From the NCBI GenBank assembly GCA_963760405.1, contig CAVXCV010000003.1, forward strand, positions 62,001-126,000: DNA of 64,000 bases, written 5' to 3'. Shown one piece after another: positions 50,376 through 58,674 of the stretch. The translations under genes and the position numbers were made by a program. Origin of the DNA: RYN-230 sp963760405 (GTDB lineage: Bacteria; Actinomycetota; Actinomycetes; Streptosporangiales; Streptosporangiaceae). Within the stretch, counting starts at the first letter, position 1; every line of letters begins with the position of its first letter. The notes under the pieces were generated by a model that saw only the letters and a program-made list of their open reading frames with translations, did no database searches and was not told the origin of the DNA.

Positions 50376-50414
50376 GGCTGGCACACGCAGGGGACGGGGG
50401 GGCGTGTGCCAGCC
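50376..50414. terminator. Strong hairpin with 13-bp stem, probable bidirectional terminator
   Basis: GGCTGGCACACGC (50376-50388) pairs perfectly with GCGTGTGCCAGCC (50402-50414) around a 13-nt G-rich loop containing ACGGGGG. Located 28 bp past the stop of the minus-strand membrane protein gene. No T tract, as usual in actinomycetes. Its loop resembles those of the three hairpins at 62592-62697. Confidence 0.8.
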
Positions 50415-50442
50415 GCCGGCCTGTGCGGCGGGATGAGTTCGC

Positions 50443-51105
50443 TCAGCCCGCCGAGTCGGTACGGCTCGTGGTCGCGGTGTCGGCCGTCGTCACGTACTCC
50501 GGGGTGCCATCGGCCGCGGCCATCCCGGCCGGGACCGGCCCGGTCTCGTCCCGGGCCGCTGGCACGCTGACCGGCTCGGTCCGGTCGGCTGGCACCTCGT
50601 CCGCGGGGACGGCCACGTCCTGGCGCCGCTCGGCGTACCGGGCATCCCGCACCCCGACCACCGTGAGCCGCCCGATGGCCAGCGCGGCGACGAACACGAT
50701 GATCACGCCGAGCCCGGTGAAGTAGGTGAGCTCCGCGACAACCCTGGTGACCGTGCCGCCGATCGGCGTGCCGATCGCGACATCGCTGGCCGGGCTCCAC
50801 AGCAGGCGGAGGGTCCCGCCCACCGCGAACCAGGCGCCGCTCAGCGCGGCCAGCCAGGCACCGAACACTGCCACGGGCCTGACCCGGCTGATCAGCAGGA
50901 TGAATCCGCCGACCACGGTGCCCGCACCGGGCAGCAACTCCAGCCAGAGCCGGCCCGCCGTGTAGGTCCAGGCCGTGCCCGGTGTGAAGGCCAGATGGAA
51001 GTACGGCCCAACGAAGGCGATCAAGCCGCCCCACAGGCCGAGCAGAACCAGCAGCACGCCGGTCAGCGCGCCCCGGCTCCGGGATACACGCAGCGTTCCG
51101 GCCAT
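50443..51105 (-). CDS. Four-helix membrane protein of unknown function
   Basis: 220-residue protein with four hydrophobic segments (GVLLVLLGLWGGLIAFVGPYF, TVVGGFILLIS, VFGAWLAALSGAWFAVGG and YFTGLGVIIVFVAALAIG; about 15-150) and a 70-residue acidic, Thr/Pro-rich cytoplasmic tail. AAAGGAG precedes the ATG at 51105. Resembles uncharacterised actinobacterial integral membrane proteins; no enzymatic motifs. Divergent from selA. Confidence 0.8.
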   Translation of the reverse strand: MAGTLRVSRSRGALTGVLLVLLGLWGGLIAFVGPYFHLAFTPGTAWTYTAGRLWLELLPGAGTVVGGFILLISRVRPVAVFGAWLAALSGAWFAVGGTLRLLWSPASDVAIGTPIGGTVTRVVAELTYFTGLGVIIVFVAALAIGRLTVVGVRDARYAERRQDVAVPADEVPADRTEPVSVPAARDETGPVPAGMAAADGTPEYVTTADTATTSRTDSAG

Positions 51106-51231
51106 ATCGATCACTCCTTTGCAGGCGTAAACGGACACCTGCCCGACGCAACTACCCAGGCGGTTCGCCTTTATGCGGTACAGGGCCAACCGGCGAAGGA
51201 ACGGCACGCCATTGCGGGTAAGGTCTCGCTC

Positions 51232-52593
51232 GTGGATGGGCGCCGGTTCGTTCCGCGCACCGATACGGTGCTGGCCGATCCGCGGCTGGCCGCGGCCATT
51301 CCGCGGCTGGGCCGGGCCCGGGTGAAGGCCGCGGTGGCGCGGGCCCAGCAACAGGCCCGGTCCGGTCAGATCAGCCCGGATGCGGTGGCGGACGTGGCCG
51401 TGGCCGGGCTGCCCCGGGCCGCCACCTCGCTGGTACCGGTCATCAACGCGACCGGGGTGGTGCTGCACACGAACCTGGGCCGGGCCCCGCTGTCCGAGGC
51501 GGCCGTGCAGGCCATGGCGGTCACCGCGGGCTACACCGACCTGGAATTCGACCTGGCCAAGGGAGCCCGGGGGCGCCGGGGCCGGGGGGCGCTCGCGGCG
51601 CTCGCCGCGGCTGTGCCCGCCGCGCAGGCGGTACATGTGGTGAACAACAACGCGGCCGCGCTGGTGCTGGCCGCCACCGCGCTGGCGGCCGACCGGGAGA
51701 TCGTGGTCAGCCGCGGCGAGATGATCGAGATCGGCGACGGGTTCCGGCTGCCGGACCTGCTGGAGTCCACCGGAGCCCGGATCCGCGAGGTGGGCGCCAC
51801 GAACCGGACCACTGTCGCCGACTACGCCGCGGCGATCGGGCCGGACACCGGGTTCCTGCTCAAGGTGCATCCGTCGAATTTCCGCATCAGCGGGTTCACC
51901 GCCGGGGCCAGCGTGGCCGAGCTCGCGGGCCTCGGCGTCCCGGTGGTCGGGGACATCGGGTCCGGGCTGCTGTCCCGGCATCCGCTGTTGCCCGATGAGC
52001 CGGACGCCAGCACCTGGCTGCTGGCGGGCGCGGCCCTGGTCACCGCCAGTGGCGACAAGCTGCTCGGCGGCCCGCAAGCGGGCCTGATCCTCGGCCGCGG
52101 CGACCTGGTCCGCCACCTCGCCCGGCATCCGTTGGCCCGGGCGCTCCGGGTGGACAAGATGACCCTCGCCGCGCTGGAAGCGACGCTGACCGGGCCGCCG
52201 GCGCCACTGGCGGCGGCGCTGGCCGCAGATGAGGCGTCCCTGGCCGGCCGCGCGCAGTGGCTGGCCAGGCGGCTGGCTGACGCCGGGATCGAGGCCCGGG
52301 CTGTGCCCAGCGTGGCCGCGGTCGGTGGCGGCGGCGCCCCCGGCGTGGCCCTGCCCAGCGCGGCGGTCAGCCTGCCCGTCTCGCTGGCCACAGGCCTGCG
52401 CGACGGCGAGCCGGTACGCGCCGGGACGTGCCCGGCCGTGATCGGGCGGACCGAAGCGGGCCGGCTGCTGCTCGACCTCAAGGCAGTCCGGCCGGACGAG
52501 GACGACACGCTGGCCGCCGCGGTCATCGCGGTGGCCCAGGCGGTGGCGGCCGCGGCGGCGGCCCTGCCGGTGCCCGCCCCGGGCCGGACCTGA
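51232..52593 (+). CDS. selA: L-seryl-tRNA(Sec) selenium transferase SelA
   Basis: PLP enzyme, 453 residues, converting Ser-tRNA(Sec) to Sec-tRNA(Sec) with selenophosphate. Landmarks: PVINATGVVLHTNLGRAPLS (N-terminal; landmark NATGVVLHTNLGRAPL, about 71-86), VNNNAAALVLAATALA, SRGEMIEIGDGFRLPD, EVGATNRT, KVHPSNFRISGF and the PLP lysine in SGDKLLGGPQAG (about 276). GTG at 51232 follows a weak AAGG; the open frame begins further upstream. Its stop overlaps selB (TGATG), so the pair is coupled. Confidence 0.95.
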   Translation: MDGRRFVPRTDTVLADPRLAAAIPRLGRARVKAAVARAQQQARSGQISPDAVADVAVAGLPRAATSLVPVINATGVVLHTNLGRAPLSEAAVQAMAVTAGYTDLEFDLAKGARGRRGRGALAALAAAVPAAQAVHVVNNNAAALVLAATALAADREIVVSRGEMIEIGDGFRLPDLLESTGARIREVGATNRTTVADYAAAIGPDTGFLLKVHPSNFRISGFTAGASVAELAGLGVPVVGDIGSGLLSRHPLLPDEPDASTWLLAGAALVTASGDKLLGGPQAGLILGRGDLVRHLARHPLARALRVDKMTLAALEATLTGPPAPLAAALAADEASLAGRAQWLARRLADAGIEARAVPSVAAVGGGGAPGVALPSAAVSLPVSLATGLRDGEPVRAGTCPAVIGRTEAGRLLLDLKAVRPDEDDTLAAAVIAVAQAVAAAAAALPVPAPGRT

Positions 52594-54401
52594 TGCAGGT
52601 CATCGCGACCGCCGGGCACGTGGATCACGGCAAGTCCACCCTGGTCCGCGCGCTAACCGGGATGGAACCCGACCGCTGGGCCGAGGAGCGCCGCCGGGGC
52701 CTCACCATTGACCTGGGCTTCGCCTGGCTGACCCTGCCGTCCGGGGCGCAGCTCGCGTTCGTGGACGTGCCCGGGCACGAGCGGTTCGTGCCGAACATGC
52801 TGGCCGGGGTCGGCGCGGTGCCCGCCGTGCTGTTCACCGTGGCCGCGGACGAAGGCTGGATGCCGCAGTCGGCCGAGCATCTCGCGGCCGTGCATGCGCT
52901 CGGCATCACCCACGGCCTGCTGGTGGTGACCCGGTCCGACCTGGCTGATCCGGGGCCGGCCCGGCGCCAGGCCCTGGCCGAGCTCGCCGCGACCAGCCTC
53001 GGCCAGGTCGAGGCGGTCGCGGTCAGCGCCAGCACCGGCCAGGGCCTGACGGCGCTGCTCGGTGCGCTGGACCGGCTGGCCCGCCGGCTGCCCGCGCCCG
53101 ACCCGGCGGCCCCGGTCCGGCTGTGGGTGGACCGGGCGTTCACCATCAAGGGCAGCGGGACCGTGGTCACCGGCACGCTTCCCGCGGGCACGATCACAGT
53201 GCGGCAGGAGCTGCTGCTCACCCCGACCATGGAACCGGTCCGGGTCCGCGGCATCGAGTCACTCAAGCAGCGCGCCGAGCAGGTCAGCGGGGTGGCCCGG
53301 GTGGCGCTGAACCTGCGCGGGGCGGACCGGCTGGCACCAGCCCGTGGCATGGCGCTGGTGCAGCCGGGCCGGTGGAGGATGGCGGCCGCGGCGGACGTGC
53401 GGCTGGCCCAGGCCGGCTCGCGGCCGCCGCAGCAGCTCACCGTGCATATCGGCGCTGCGCGGGTCACCGGGCGGCTGCGCCTGCTGGGCGGCCTGATCGC
53501 CCGGCTCATCCTGGCTGAGCCACTCCCGCTGCACGTGGGGGACCGGCTGCTGCTGCGCGACCCCGGCTCCGCGGCCGCCACGAAACCCGATTCCTGGCCC
53601 GCGCTGACCGGGGCCACCGTGCTGGACGTGGCACCACCCGCGCTCGCCAGGCGCGGTGCCGCTGCCGCGGCAGCCCGCGAGCTGGCGGGCTGGCCGCCCC
53701 GGCCGGGTGCGGCCGAGCTGCTCCGGCGCCATGGCCTGGTCCAGGCCGGGGCGCTCACCGCCATGGGCGTGACCGGCCTGCCTGATCCCGTGGCCGGGGA
53801 CTGGCTGGCCGATCCCGCGCACTGGGCCCGGCTCCGGCAGCGGCTGGCCGAGGCCGTAGCCGCGTATCAGGCCCAGGAGCCGCTGTCGCCCGGCCTGCCC
53901 GTGGACGCGGCCCGGGCCCGGCTCCGGCTGCCCTCCCGGCAGCTGGTCGAGGCGCTGGCCCGCGCGGCGCAGCCAGCCGGGGCCGGCCCGGCGGTGCAGT
54001 TGGCCGACGGTGTCTTGCGGATGGCATCAGCCGGCGGCCAGCCGGCTGCCCTACCGGAGCGGCTGCAGGCGGCGGTCCGGCAGCTGCGGGCGGACCTGGC
54101 CGGGCAGCCGTTCGCGGCGCCGGACGCGAACCGGCTGCAGGAGCTCGGCCTGGACACCCGGGGCGTGGCCGCGGCGGCCCGGGCCGGGCTGCTGCTGCGG
54201 ATCGCCGAGCAGATCGTGCTGGCGCCCGGCGCCGACGCCGAGGCGGCGCAGCGGCTGGCCGGGCTGCCGGAGCCGTTCACCACCGCACAGGCCCGGCAGG
54301 CCCTAGGCACCACCCGGCGGGTGGCCATCCCGTTGCTGGAGTACCTGGACCGGGCCGGGATCACCAAGCGGCTGCCCGATGACCGGCGGCGGCTGTGTTA
54401 G
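52593..54401 (+). CDS. selB: Selenocysteine-specific elongation factor SelB
   Basis: GTPase that delivers Sec-tRNA(Sec) to UGA codons with a downstream SECIS element, 602 residues. GTPase domain: GHVDHGKST (8-16), the switch/G3 DVPGHERF and G4 TRSD; EF-Tu-like beta-barrels (FTIKGSGTVVTGTLPAG, landmark FTIKGSGTVVTG) follow, then C-terminal winged-helix repeats (about 400-600) that bind SECIS RNA. The stop TGT TAG coincides with the edge of a GC-rich repeat like the kinase stop at 28513. Intact. Confidence 0.95.
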   Translation: MQVIATAGHVDHGKSTLVRALTGMEPDRWAEERRRGLTIDLGFAWLTLPSGAQLAFVDVPGHERFVPNMLAGVGAVPAVLFTVAADEGWMPQSAEHLAAVHALGITHGLLVVTRSDLADPGPARRQALAELAATSLGQVEAVAVSASTGQGLTALLGALDRLARRLPAPDPAAPVRLWVDRAFTIKGSGTVVTGTLPAGTITVRQELLLTPTMEPVRVRGIESLKQRAEQVSGVARVALNLRGADRLAPARGMALVQPGRWRMAAAADVRLAQAGSRPPQQLTVHIGAARVTGRLRLLGGLIARLILAEPLPLHVGDRLLLRDPGSAAATKPDSWPALTGATVLDVAPPALARRGAAAAAARELAGWPPRPGAAELLRRHGLVQAGALTAMGVTGLPDPVAGDWLADPAHWARLRQRLAEAVAAYQAQEPLSPGLPVDAARARLRLPSRQLVEALARAAQPAGAGPAVQLADGVLRMASAGGQPAALPERLQAAVRQLRADLAGQPFAAPDANRLQELGLDTRGVAAAARAGLLLRIAEQIVLAPGADAEAAQRLAGLPEPFTTAQARQALGTTRRVAIPLLEYLDRAGITKRLPDDRRRLC

Positions 54402-54487
54402 CCCGGGGGGCGACCCCCCGGACCCCCGGGATCGATGGCCCCGCGAGACACCCCCTCCGGGGGCGCCTCCCGTGACCACGGAAATGC
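54395..54487. repeat. GC-rich palindromic gene-end element (copy of 28509)
   Basis: TGTTAGCCCGGGGGG then a C-run hairpin and the same core as at 28509 (ATGGCCCCGCGAGACACCCC, CGGGGGCGCCTCCCGTGACCA, GGAAATG). About 85 of 93 positions match the first copy. It supplies the last Cys codon and stop of selB and lies in the gap to the convergent FAD oxidoreductase gene. Confidence 0.88.
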
Positions 54488-54504
54488 CTTCCGGGCCAGC
54501 AGAG

Positions 54505-55653
54505 CTAGCCGGGGAGCCGGCGGCTGGCGAATCGCTCGCAGCTCCAGGCGGGGGCCTCGGCGGGTGGCCGGCCCGAGGAGATCCAGCGGACCAGCGTCTG
54601 CGCGGTGACCGGCGCGAGCAGGATCCCGGTGCGGTAGTGCCCGGAGGTGAGCCAGGCGTTGCTGAGCCCGGGCACCCGGTCGATGACCGGCAGCCCGTCC
54701 GGATGCCGGGGCCGGAAGCAGTACCACTGATAGGCCGCGCGCAGCCCGTGCAGCGGCGGCAGGGTGGCGTACAGCCCGGCCAGGATGCTGTCGATCACCT
54801 CCGGCCGCAGCACCGGGCTCTCGTCCCCGGTGTCGAACGTGCCGCCAACCAGCAGCCGCCCGTCCTCCAGCTGGGTGGCCACCGGGGCCACGATGCCGGG
54901 CAGCTGCACCGGGGCGGGCTCGGTGACGAGCAGGTGGCCCTTGACCCGCTCCCAGGGCACCTCCAGCTCCAGCCCGTCCAGCACCGGCGGCAGGCCGGTG
55001 GCGAACACCACAGCGCCCGGCTGCACCAGCCCGGCCGTGGTCTGCACGGCGGTGACCCGGCCGCCCTGGACGCTGACGCCGGTGGCGGCGACCCCGGTGG
55101 CCACGCCCGGCAGCACCGCGGACAGCCGGGCCACCGCCCGCAGCGGGTTCACCCGGGCCTGGTGCCGGATCAGGGCGCCGGCCATGGGCAGCGCGAGCCC
55201 CGGCACGAGCTGGGCCACCTCGTCCGGATCCAGCCATTCCACGGCCGGTGACTGATGCGGGGCGAGGCCCCCGGCGTCCGGGGACAGCCCGATCCAGTCC
55301 GCATCGATCAGGCCCACCCCGCCCGGCCAGGCCTCCTCCAGCTCGGCCCACTGCCACAGGCTGGCCCGGGCCAGGTTGACGAACGGCTCTGGGTCGCTCC
55401 ACTCATGGATGTCCGGCGTGAGCAGCCCGGCGGCCCCGCCGGTGGCCCCGGAGCCCAGGTGCCCGGCCTCGATCAGCAGCACCGTGCCGAGTCCGGCGTC
55501 GTGGCAGGCCGCAGCGGTGGCCACGCCCGCGATGCCACCTCCCACGACCAGCACATCGGGCCGCGGTACCGGAAGGGTGCCAGCGCCGCGGGCCAGGCCC
55601 GCACGCTCGGCCGTGGTGAGCTGGTCGTGCCAGACAGCGATGTCCACGTGCAC
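54505..55653 (-). CDS. FAD-dependent amine/amino acid oxidase (ThiO/DAO-like)
   Basis: Flavoprotein oxidase or dehydrogenase of 382 residues. The FAD dinucleotide-binding motif VVGGGIAGVATAAA (about 35-48), ATGGAAGLLTPDIHEWSD (about 72-89), NPLRAVARL, VVFATGLPP and C-terminal GLPVIDRVPGLSNAWLTSGHYRTGILLAP (landmark LTSGHYRTGILLAP, about 344-357) resemble glycine oxidase ThiO and other DAO-fold enzymes. No thiamine genes adjoin, so substrate is unsure. Start GTG 55653 or 55647. Confidence 0.85.
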   Translation of the reverse strand: MHVDIAVWHDQLTTAERAGLARGAGTLPVPRPDVLVVGGGIAGVATAAACHDAGLGTVLLIEAGHLGSGATGGAAGLLTPDIHEWSDPEPFVNLARASLWQWAELEEAWPGGVGLIDADWIGLSPDAGGLAPHQSPAVEWLDPDEVAQLVPGLALPMAGALIRHQARVNPLRAVARLSAVLPGVATGVAATGVSVQGGRVTAVQTTAGLVQPGAVVFATGLPPVLDGLELEVPWERVKGHLLVTEPAPVQLPGIVAPVATQLEDGRLLVGGTFDTGDESPVLRPEVIDSILAGLYATLPPLHGLRAAYQWYCFRPRHPDGLPVIDRVPGLSNAWLTSGHYRTGILLAPVTAQTLVRWISSGRPPAEAPAWSCERFASRRLPG

Positions 55654-55718
55654 GACTGTATCGCCGCCGCCGGGCCGCGGACATGCCCGCGGGGGCTATC
55701 TCCTATTTTCACGGCCGG

Positions 55719-56471
55719 CTAGACAGGCAATCGGCCGCCGACGGGCCGGGTGATGGCGGCGCGTCCGTCCCGGCTGGCGCGGATCAGTCCTGGCCGGGTG
55801 CGGGCAGCAGGCCCGGCCGCCACGATCCGGCCGGCTGCCAGCACCGCGACCTGGTCGGCCAGGGCCTCGGCCTCGTCCAGGTAGTGGGTGGTCAGCAGGA
55901 TCGTGGTGCCGTCGGCGGCCAGCTCGCGGATCAGCTCCCAGCAGTGCCGCCGGGCCTCCGGGTCCAGCCCGGTGGTCGGCTCGTCCAGGAACAGCAGCTC
56001 GGGCTGGCCCAGCAGGCCCAGGGCGAGGTCGCCCCGGCGCCGCTGGCCGCCGGACAGCTGCCGCAGCCGGGTGCTGGCCTGGCCGGCCAGGCCGACCGCG
56101 GCGATCAGCCGGCCTGGGTCGCGGGGCGGCGGGTAGTAGCCAGCCAGGTGCCTGATCACCGCCGCCACGGTCAGGTCCGGGAAGTCCGCGGCGCCTTGCG
56201 GGACAATACCGATCCGGGCCCGCCAGTCCCGGCCGGCCCGGGACGGGTCGGTGCCCAGTACGCTGACCTCACCCGCGTCCCGGCGGCGGTACCCTGCCAG
56301 GATCTCCACCGCGGTGGTCTTGCCCGCCCCATTCGGCCCGAGCAGGGCGACGATCTCGCCCGGGCGGATATCGAGGTCGAGTTCGTTTAGCGCGATCAGC
56401 TCGCGGTAGCGCTTGGACAAGCCGCGGACCCGCACCGCTGGTACTTCCCGTGCCTGTGGCAAAGGTGTCAT
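55719..56471 (-). CDS. ABC transporter ATP-binding protein without a neighbouring permease
   Basis: 250-residue ABC ATPase of the DrrA-like exporter type: Walker A GPNGAGKTTA (about 44-53), LSGGQRRRGDLALG, LLFLDEPTTGLD and LTTHYLDEAEAL. It lacks the usual C-terminal 50-60 residues of the family and has no permease next to it, since the following gene is an FAD oxidoreductase. It may be a remnant or act with a distant permease. Confidence 0.88.
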   Translation of the reverse strand: MTPLPQAREVPAVRVRGLSKRYRELIALNELDLDIRPGEIVALLGPNGAGKTTAVEILAGYRRRDAGEVSVLGTDPSRAGRDWRARIGIVPQGAADFPDLTVAAVIRHLAGYYPPPRDPGRLIAAVGLAGQASTRLRQLSGGQRRRGDLALGLLGQPELLFLDEPTTGLDPEARRHCWELIRELAADGTTILLTTHYLDEAEALADQVAVLAAGRIVAAGPAARTRPGLIRASRDGRAAITRPVGGRLPV

Positions 56472-56615
56472 GCTCCGAGGATGTGCCCGGGCGCCCGCAC
56501 GCCGCGCCGGCCAGCTGGCCGCACCAGGGTCAGCCGATCGGTGGACAGCCAGGGCGGCACGTACGCTGGATGACTGTGCGGGTGTCTGCCCGCTGATGAA
56601 AGGGGGCGGTGTCCC

Positions 56616-57605
56616 GTTCTCACGGACTCATACGGCCGGGTCGCCACCGACCTGCGGATCTCGCTGACCGACCGGTGCAACCTGCGCTGCGCGTACTGCA
56701 TGCCGCCGGAAGGCCTGGACTGGCTGCCCAATCCCGCGCTGCTCAGCGACGATGAGGTGGTCCGGCTGGCCCGGATCGCGGTGCAGCGGCTCGGCATCAC
56801 CGAGATCAGGTTCACTGGCGGCGAGCCGTTGCTGCGCCGCGGCCTGCCCGGCATCGTCGCCCGGACCGCCGAGCTGCGGCCGCGCCCGGAGATCTCGCTG
56901 ACCACCAACGGCATCGGGCTGGCCCGGCTGGCTGACCCGCTGCGCACGGCCGGGCTGGACCGGATCAACGTGTCCCTGGACACACTGCGCCCGGAGACGT
57001 TCCGCACGCTGGCCCGCCGGGACCGGCTCAACGACGTGCTGGACGGGCTGGCCGCGGCCGCGGCCGCGGGCCTGACCCCGGTCAAGGTCAACGCGGTGCT
57101 GATGCGCGGCCACAACGACGACGAGGCCCCGGACCTGCTCCAGTACTGCCTGGACCGGGGTTACCAGCTCCGGTTCATCGAGCAGATGCCGCTGGACGCG
57201 CAGCACGGATGGCGGCGGGAGAACATGGTGACCGCCGACGAGATCATGGATGCGCTGACGCCGCATTTCAAGCTCACCCCGGACGACCCGGCGGCGCGCG
57301 GCTCCGCGCCCGCCGAGACATTCCTGATCGATGGCGGTCCCGCCCGGGTCGGCGTGATCGGCTCGGTCACCCGGCCGTTCTGCGGCACCTGCGACCGGGT
57401 CCGGCTGACCGCGGACGGCCAGATCCGCAACTGCCTGTTCGCCCGGGACGAGACCAACCTGCGCGACCCGCTGCGCTCCGGGGCCAGTGACGAGGACATC
57501 GCTGCCCGGTGGCAGCGGGCGGTCGCGGTCAAACTGCCCGGGCATGGCATCAACGACCCGGGGTTCCTGCAGCCGGCCCGGCCGATGTCGGCTATCGGCG
57601 GCTGA
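56616..57605 (+). CDS. moaA: GTP 3',8-cyclase MoaA, start codon uncertain
   Basis: Radical SAM enzyme for the first step of molybdenum cofactor synthesis, about 329 residues. N-terminal DSYGRVATDLR, then the SAM cluster CNLRCAYCMPP (CxxxCxxC form), FTGGEPLLRRG, LTTNG, NVSLDTL, RFIEQMPLD and the C-terminal cluster SVTRPFCGTCDRVRLTADGQIRNCLF (landmarks RPFCGTCDR and IRNCLF). The conserved frame has no ATG/GTG/TTG between an upstream stop at 56571 and the start of homology. The expected position, seven bases after AAAGGGGGCGG, is a GTT (56616). Either an error (GTG to GTT) or a non-standard start such as CTG 56586. Confidence 0.87.
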   Translation, partial: VLTDSYGRVATDLRISLTDRCNLRCAYCMPPEGLDWLPNPALLSDDEVVRLARIAVQRLGITEIRFTGGEPLLRRGLPGIVARTAELRPRPEISLTTNGIGLARLADPLRTAGLDRINVSLDTLRPETFRTLARRDRLNDVLDGLAAAAAAGLTPVKVNAVLMRGHNDDEAPDLLQYCLDRGYQLRFIEQMPLDAQHGWRRENMVTADEIMDALTPHFKLTPDDPAARGSAPAETFLIDGGPARVGVIGSVTRPFCGTCDRVRLTADGQIRNCLFARDETNLRDPLRSGASDEDIAARWQRAVAVKLPGHGINDPGFLQPARPMSAIGG

Positions 57606-57608
57606 CCG

Positions 57609-58295
57609 GTGCCGGGGGACCGGGCCGCTCTCGACGCGATCGTGCTGGCGGGCGGCCGGGCCACCCGGCTGGGCGGCCCGGACAAGCCTGGGCTGCTGGT
57701 GGGCGGGCACACGCTGCTCGGCTGGGTGCTGGCGGCCGCGGCCGCGGCGGGCGCAGCCCGGATCGTGCTGGTCGGCCCGGAGCGCCCGGCCAGCCAGCTG
57801 GCCGGCCCGGACCACCTTGCTGGTCCGGGCCACCATGCTGGCCCGGACCACTGGGGCCGCCCCGGCGGCGCGGCGGAACTCAGGGTGGTTTGCGAGGAGC
57901 CGGCCGGCGCGGGCCCGGTGACGGCGCTGCGGCGCGGGCTGGCTGAAGTATCCGCGCCCCTGGTGGCGCTGCTCGCGGCCGACCTCCCGTTCCTGCGCGC
58001 GGCCCAGCTGCGGCTGCTGGCAGGCACCCTCGGCCCGGCCGGCCCCGCGGGCGCGCTGCTGCTGGACGATACTGGGCAGGCGCAGTGGCTCACCAGCTGC
58101 TGGCGCACGGCCGTGCTGCGCGATGCCCTGGACGGCTACCGGGGCTACTCACTGCACGGGCTGCTCCGGCCGCTGCGCCCAGCAGGCATCCGGCTCGAGC
58201 TGGCGGCCGGCCAGCCGCCGCCGTGGCTGGACTGCGACACCCCGGACGACCTGCGCCAGGCGCGCGCCTGGGCCGAACAGGAGGCACCCCGGTGA
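57609..58295 (+). CDS. mobA: Molybdenum cofactor guanylyltransferase-like protein MobA
   Basis: Nucleotidyltransferase of 228 residues that attaches GMP to molybdopterin to form the bis-MGD cofactor used by formate dehydrogenase. Signature VLAGGRATRLGGPDKPGLLVGG (landmark LAGGRATRLGGPDKP, about 13-27) and the metal site in LLAADLPFL (about 119-127), WLDCDTPDDL near the end. An extra His/Gly-Pro-rich insertion (AGPDHLAGPGHHAGPDH, about 65-82) is encoded by short repeats. GTG start 4 bp after the moaA stop. Confidence 0.86.
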   Translation: MPGDRAALDAIVLAGGRATRLGGPDKPGLLVGGHTLLGWVLAAAAAAGAARIVLVGPERPASQLAGPDHLAGPGHHAGPDHWGRPGGAAELRVVCEEPAGAGPVTALRRGLAEVSAPLVALLAADLPFLRAAQLRLLAGTLGPAGPAGALLLDDTGQAQWLTSCWRTAVLRDALDGYRGYSLHGLLRPLRPAGIRLELAAGQPPPWLDCDTPDDLRQARAWAEQEAPR

Positions 58296-58522
58296 GCACC
58301 CTCGATGAGTGGACCGCGGCGGTCTGCGCTGAGCTCGGCCTGGACCCGTCCGTGGCCAGCACCAGGGCTGTGCTCGACCTGGCCCGCGAGGTCGCGCACG
58401 GGGTAGACCGGCCCGCCGCGCCGGTCACCGCCTACCTGCTGGGAGTGGCGGTAGGCCAGGGCCAGCCGCTGGCCGGGACCGTGGGCCGGCTCGACCACGC
58501 TGGCCGGCAGCTGGGCCGCTAA
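58292..58522 (+). CDS. DUF6457 domain protein
   Basis: 76-residue acidic helical protein often found fused to or beside MobA in actinobacteria. Sequence LDEWTAAVCAELGLD (about 4-18), LDLAREVAHGVDRPAAPVTAYLLGVAVG (landmark EVAHGVDRPAAPVTAYLLG). GTG start overlaps mobA stop (GTGA). Role unknown; probably accessory to molybdenum cofactor nucleotidylation. Confidence 0.85.
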   Translation: MSTLDEWTAAVCAELGLDPSVASTRAVLDLAREVAHGVDRPAAPVTAYLLGVAVGQGQPLAGTVGRLDHAGRQLGR

Positions 58523-58550
58523 CGCGCCGTCCCGGGAGTGACCACCGCCG

Positions 58551-58564
58551 GTTGATACATCAAC
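58551..58564. promoter_or_regulatory. Inverted repeat upstream of cysteine dioxygenase
   Basis: GTTGAT AC ATCAAC, followed ten bases later by a TTGATAAC half-site, in an AT-richer patch 110 bp before the start. Possible operator. A 24-bp duplication (GGCCTGACCGCGGGCGGCGT) lies within the first codons of the gene. Confidence 0.4.
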
Positions 58565-58674
58565 ATGCTTGATAACTCGGCCAGTCCATTGGCATTAGCG
58601 CTGATGGGACCGGCCTCCGTACCGTGGAAGGGTCTGCCCGATGGAGGGCCCGCCCGGCGGCCGGAGGTGACCCG

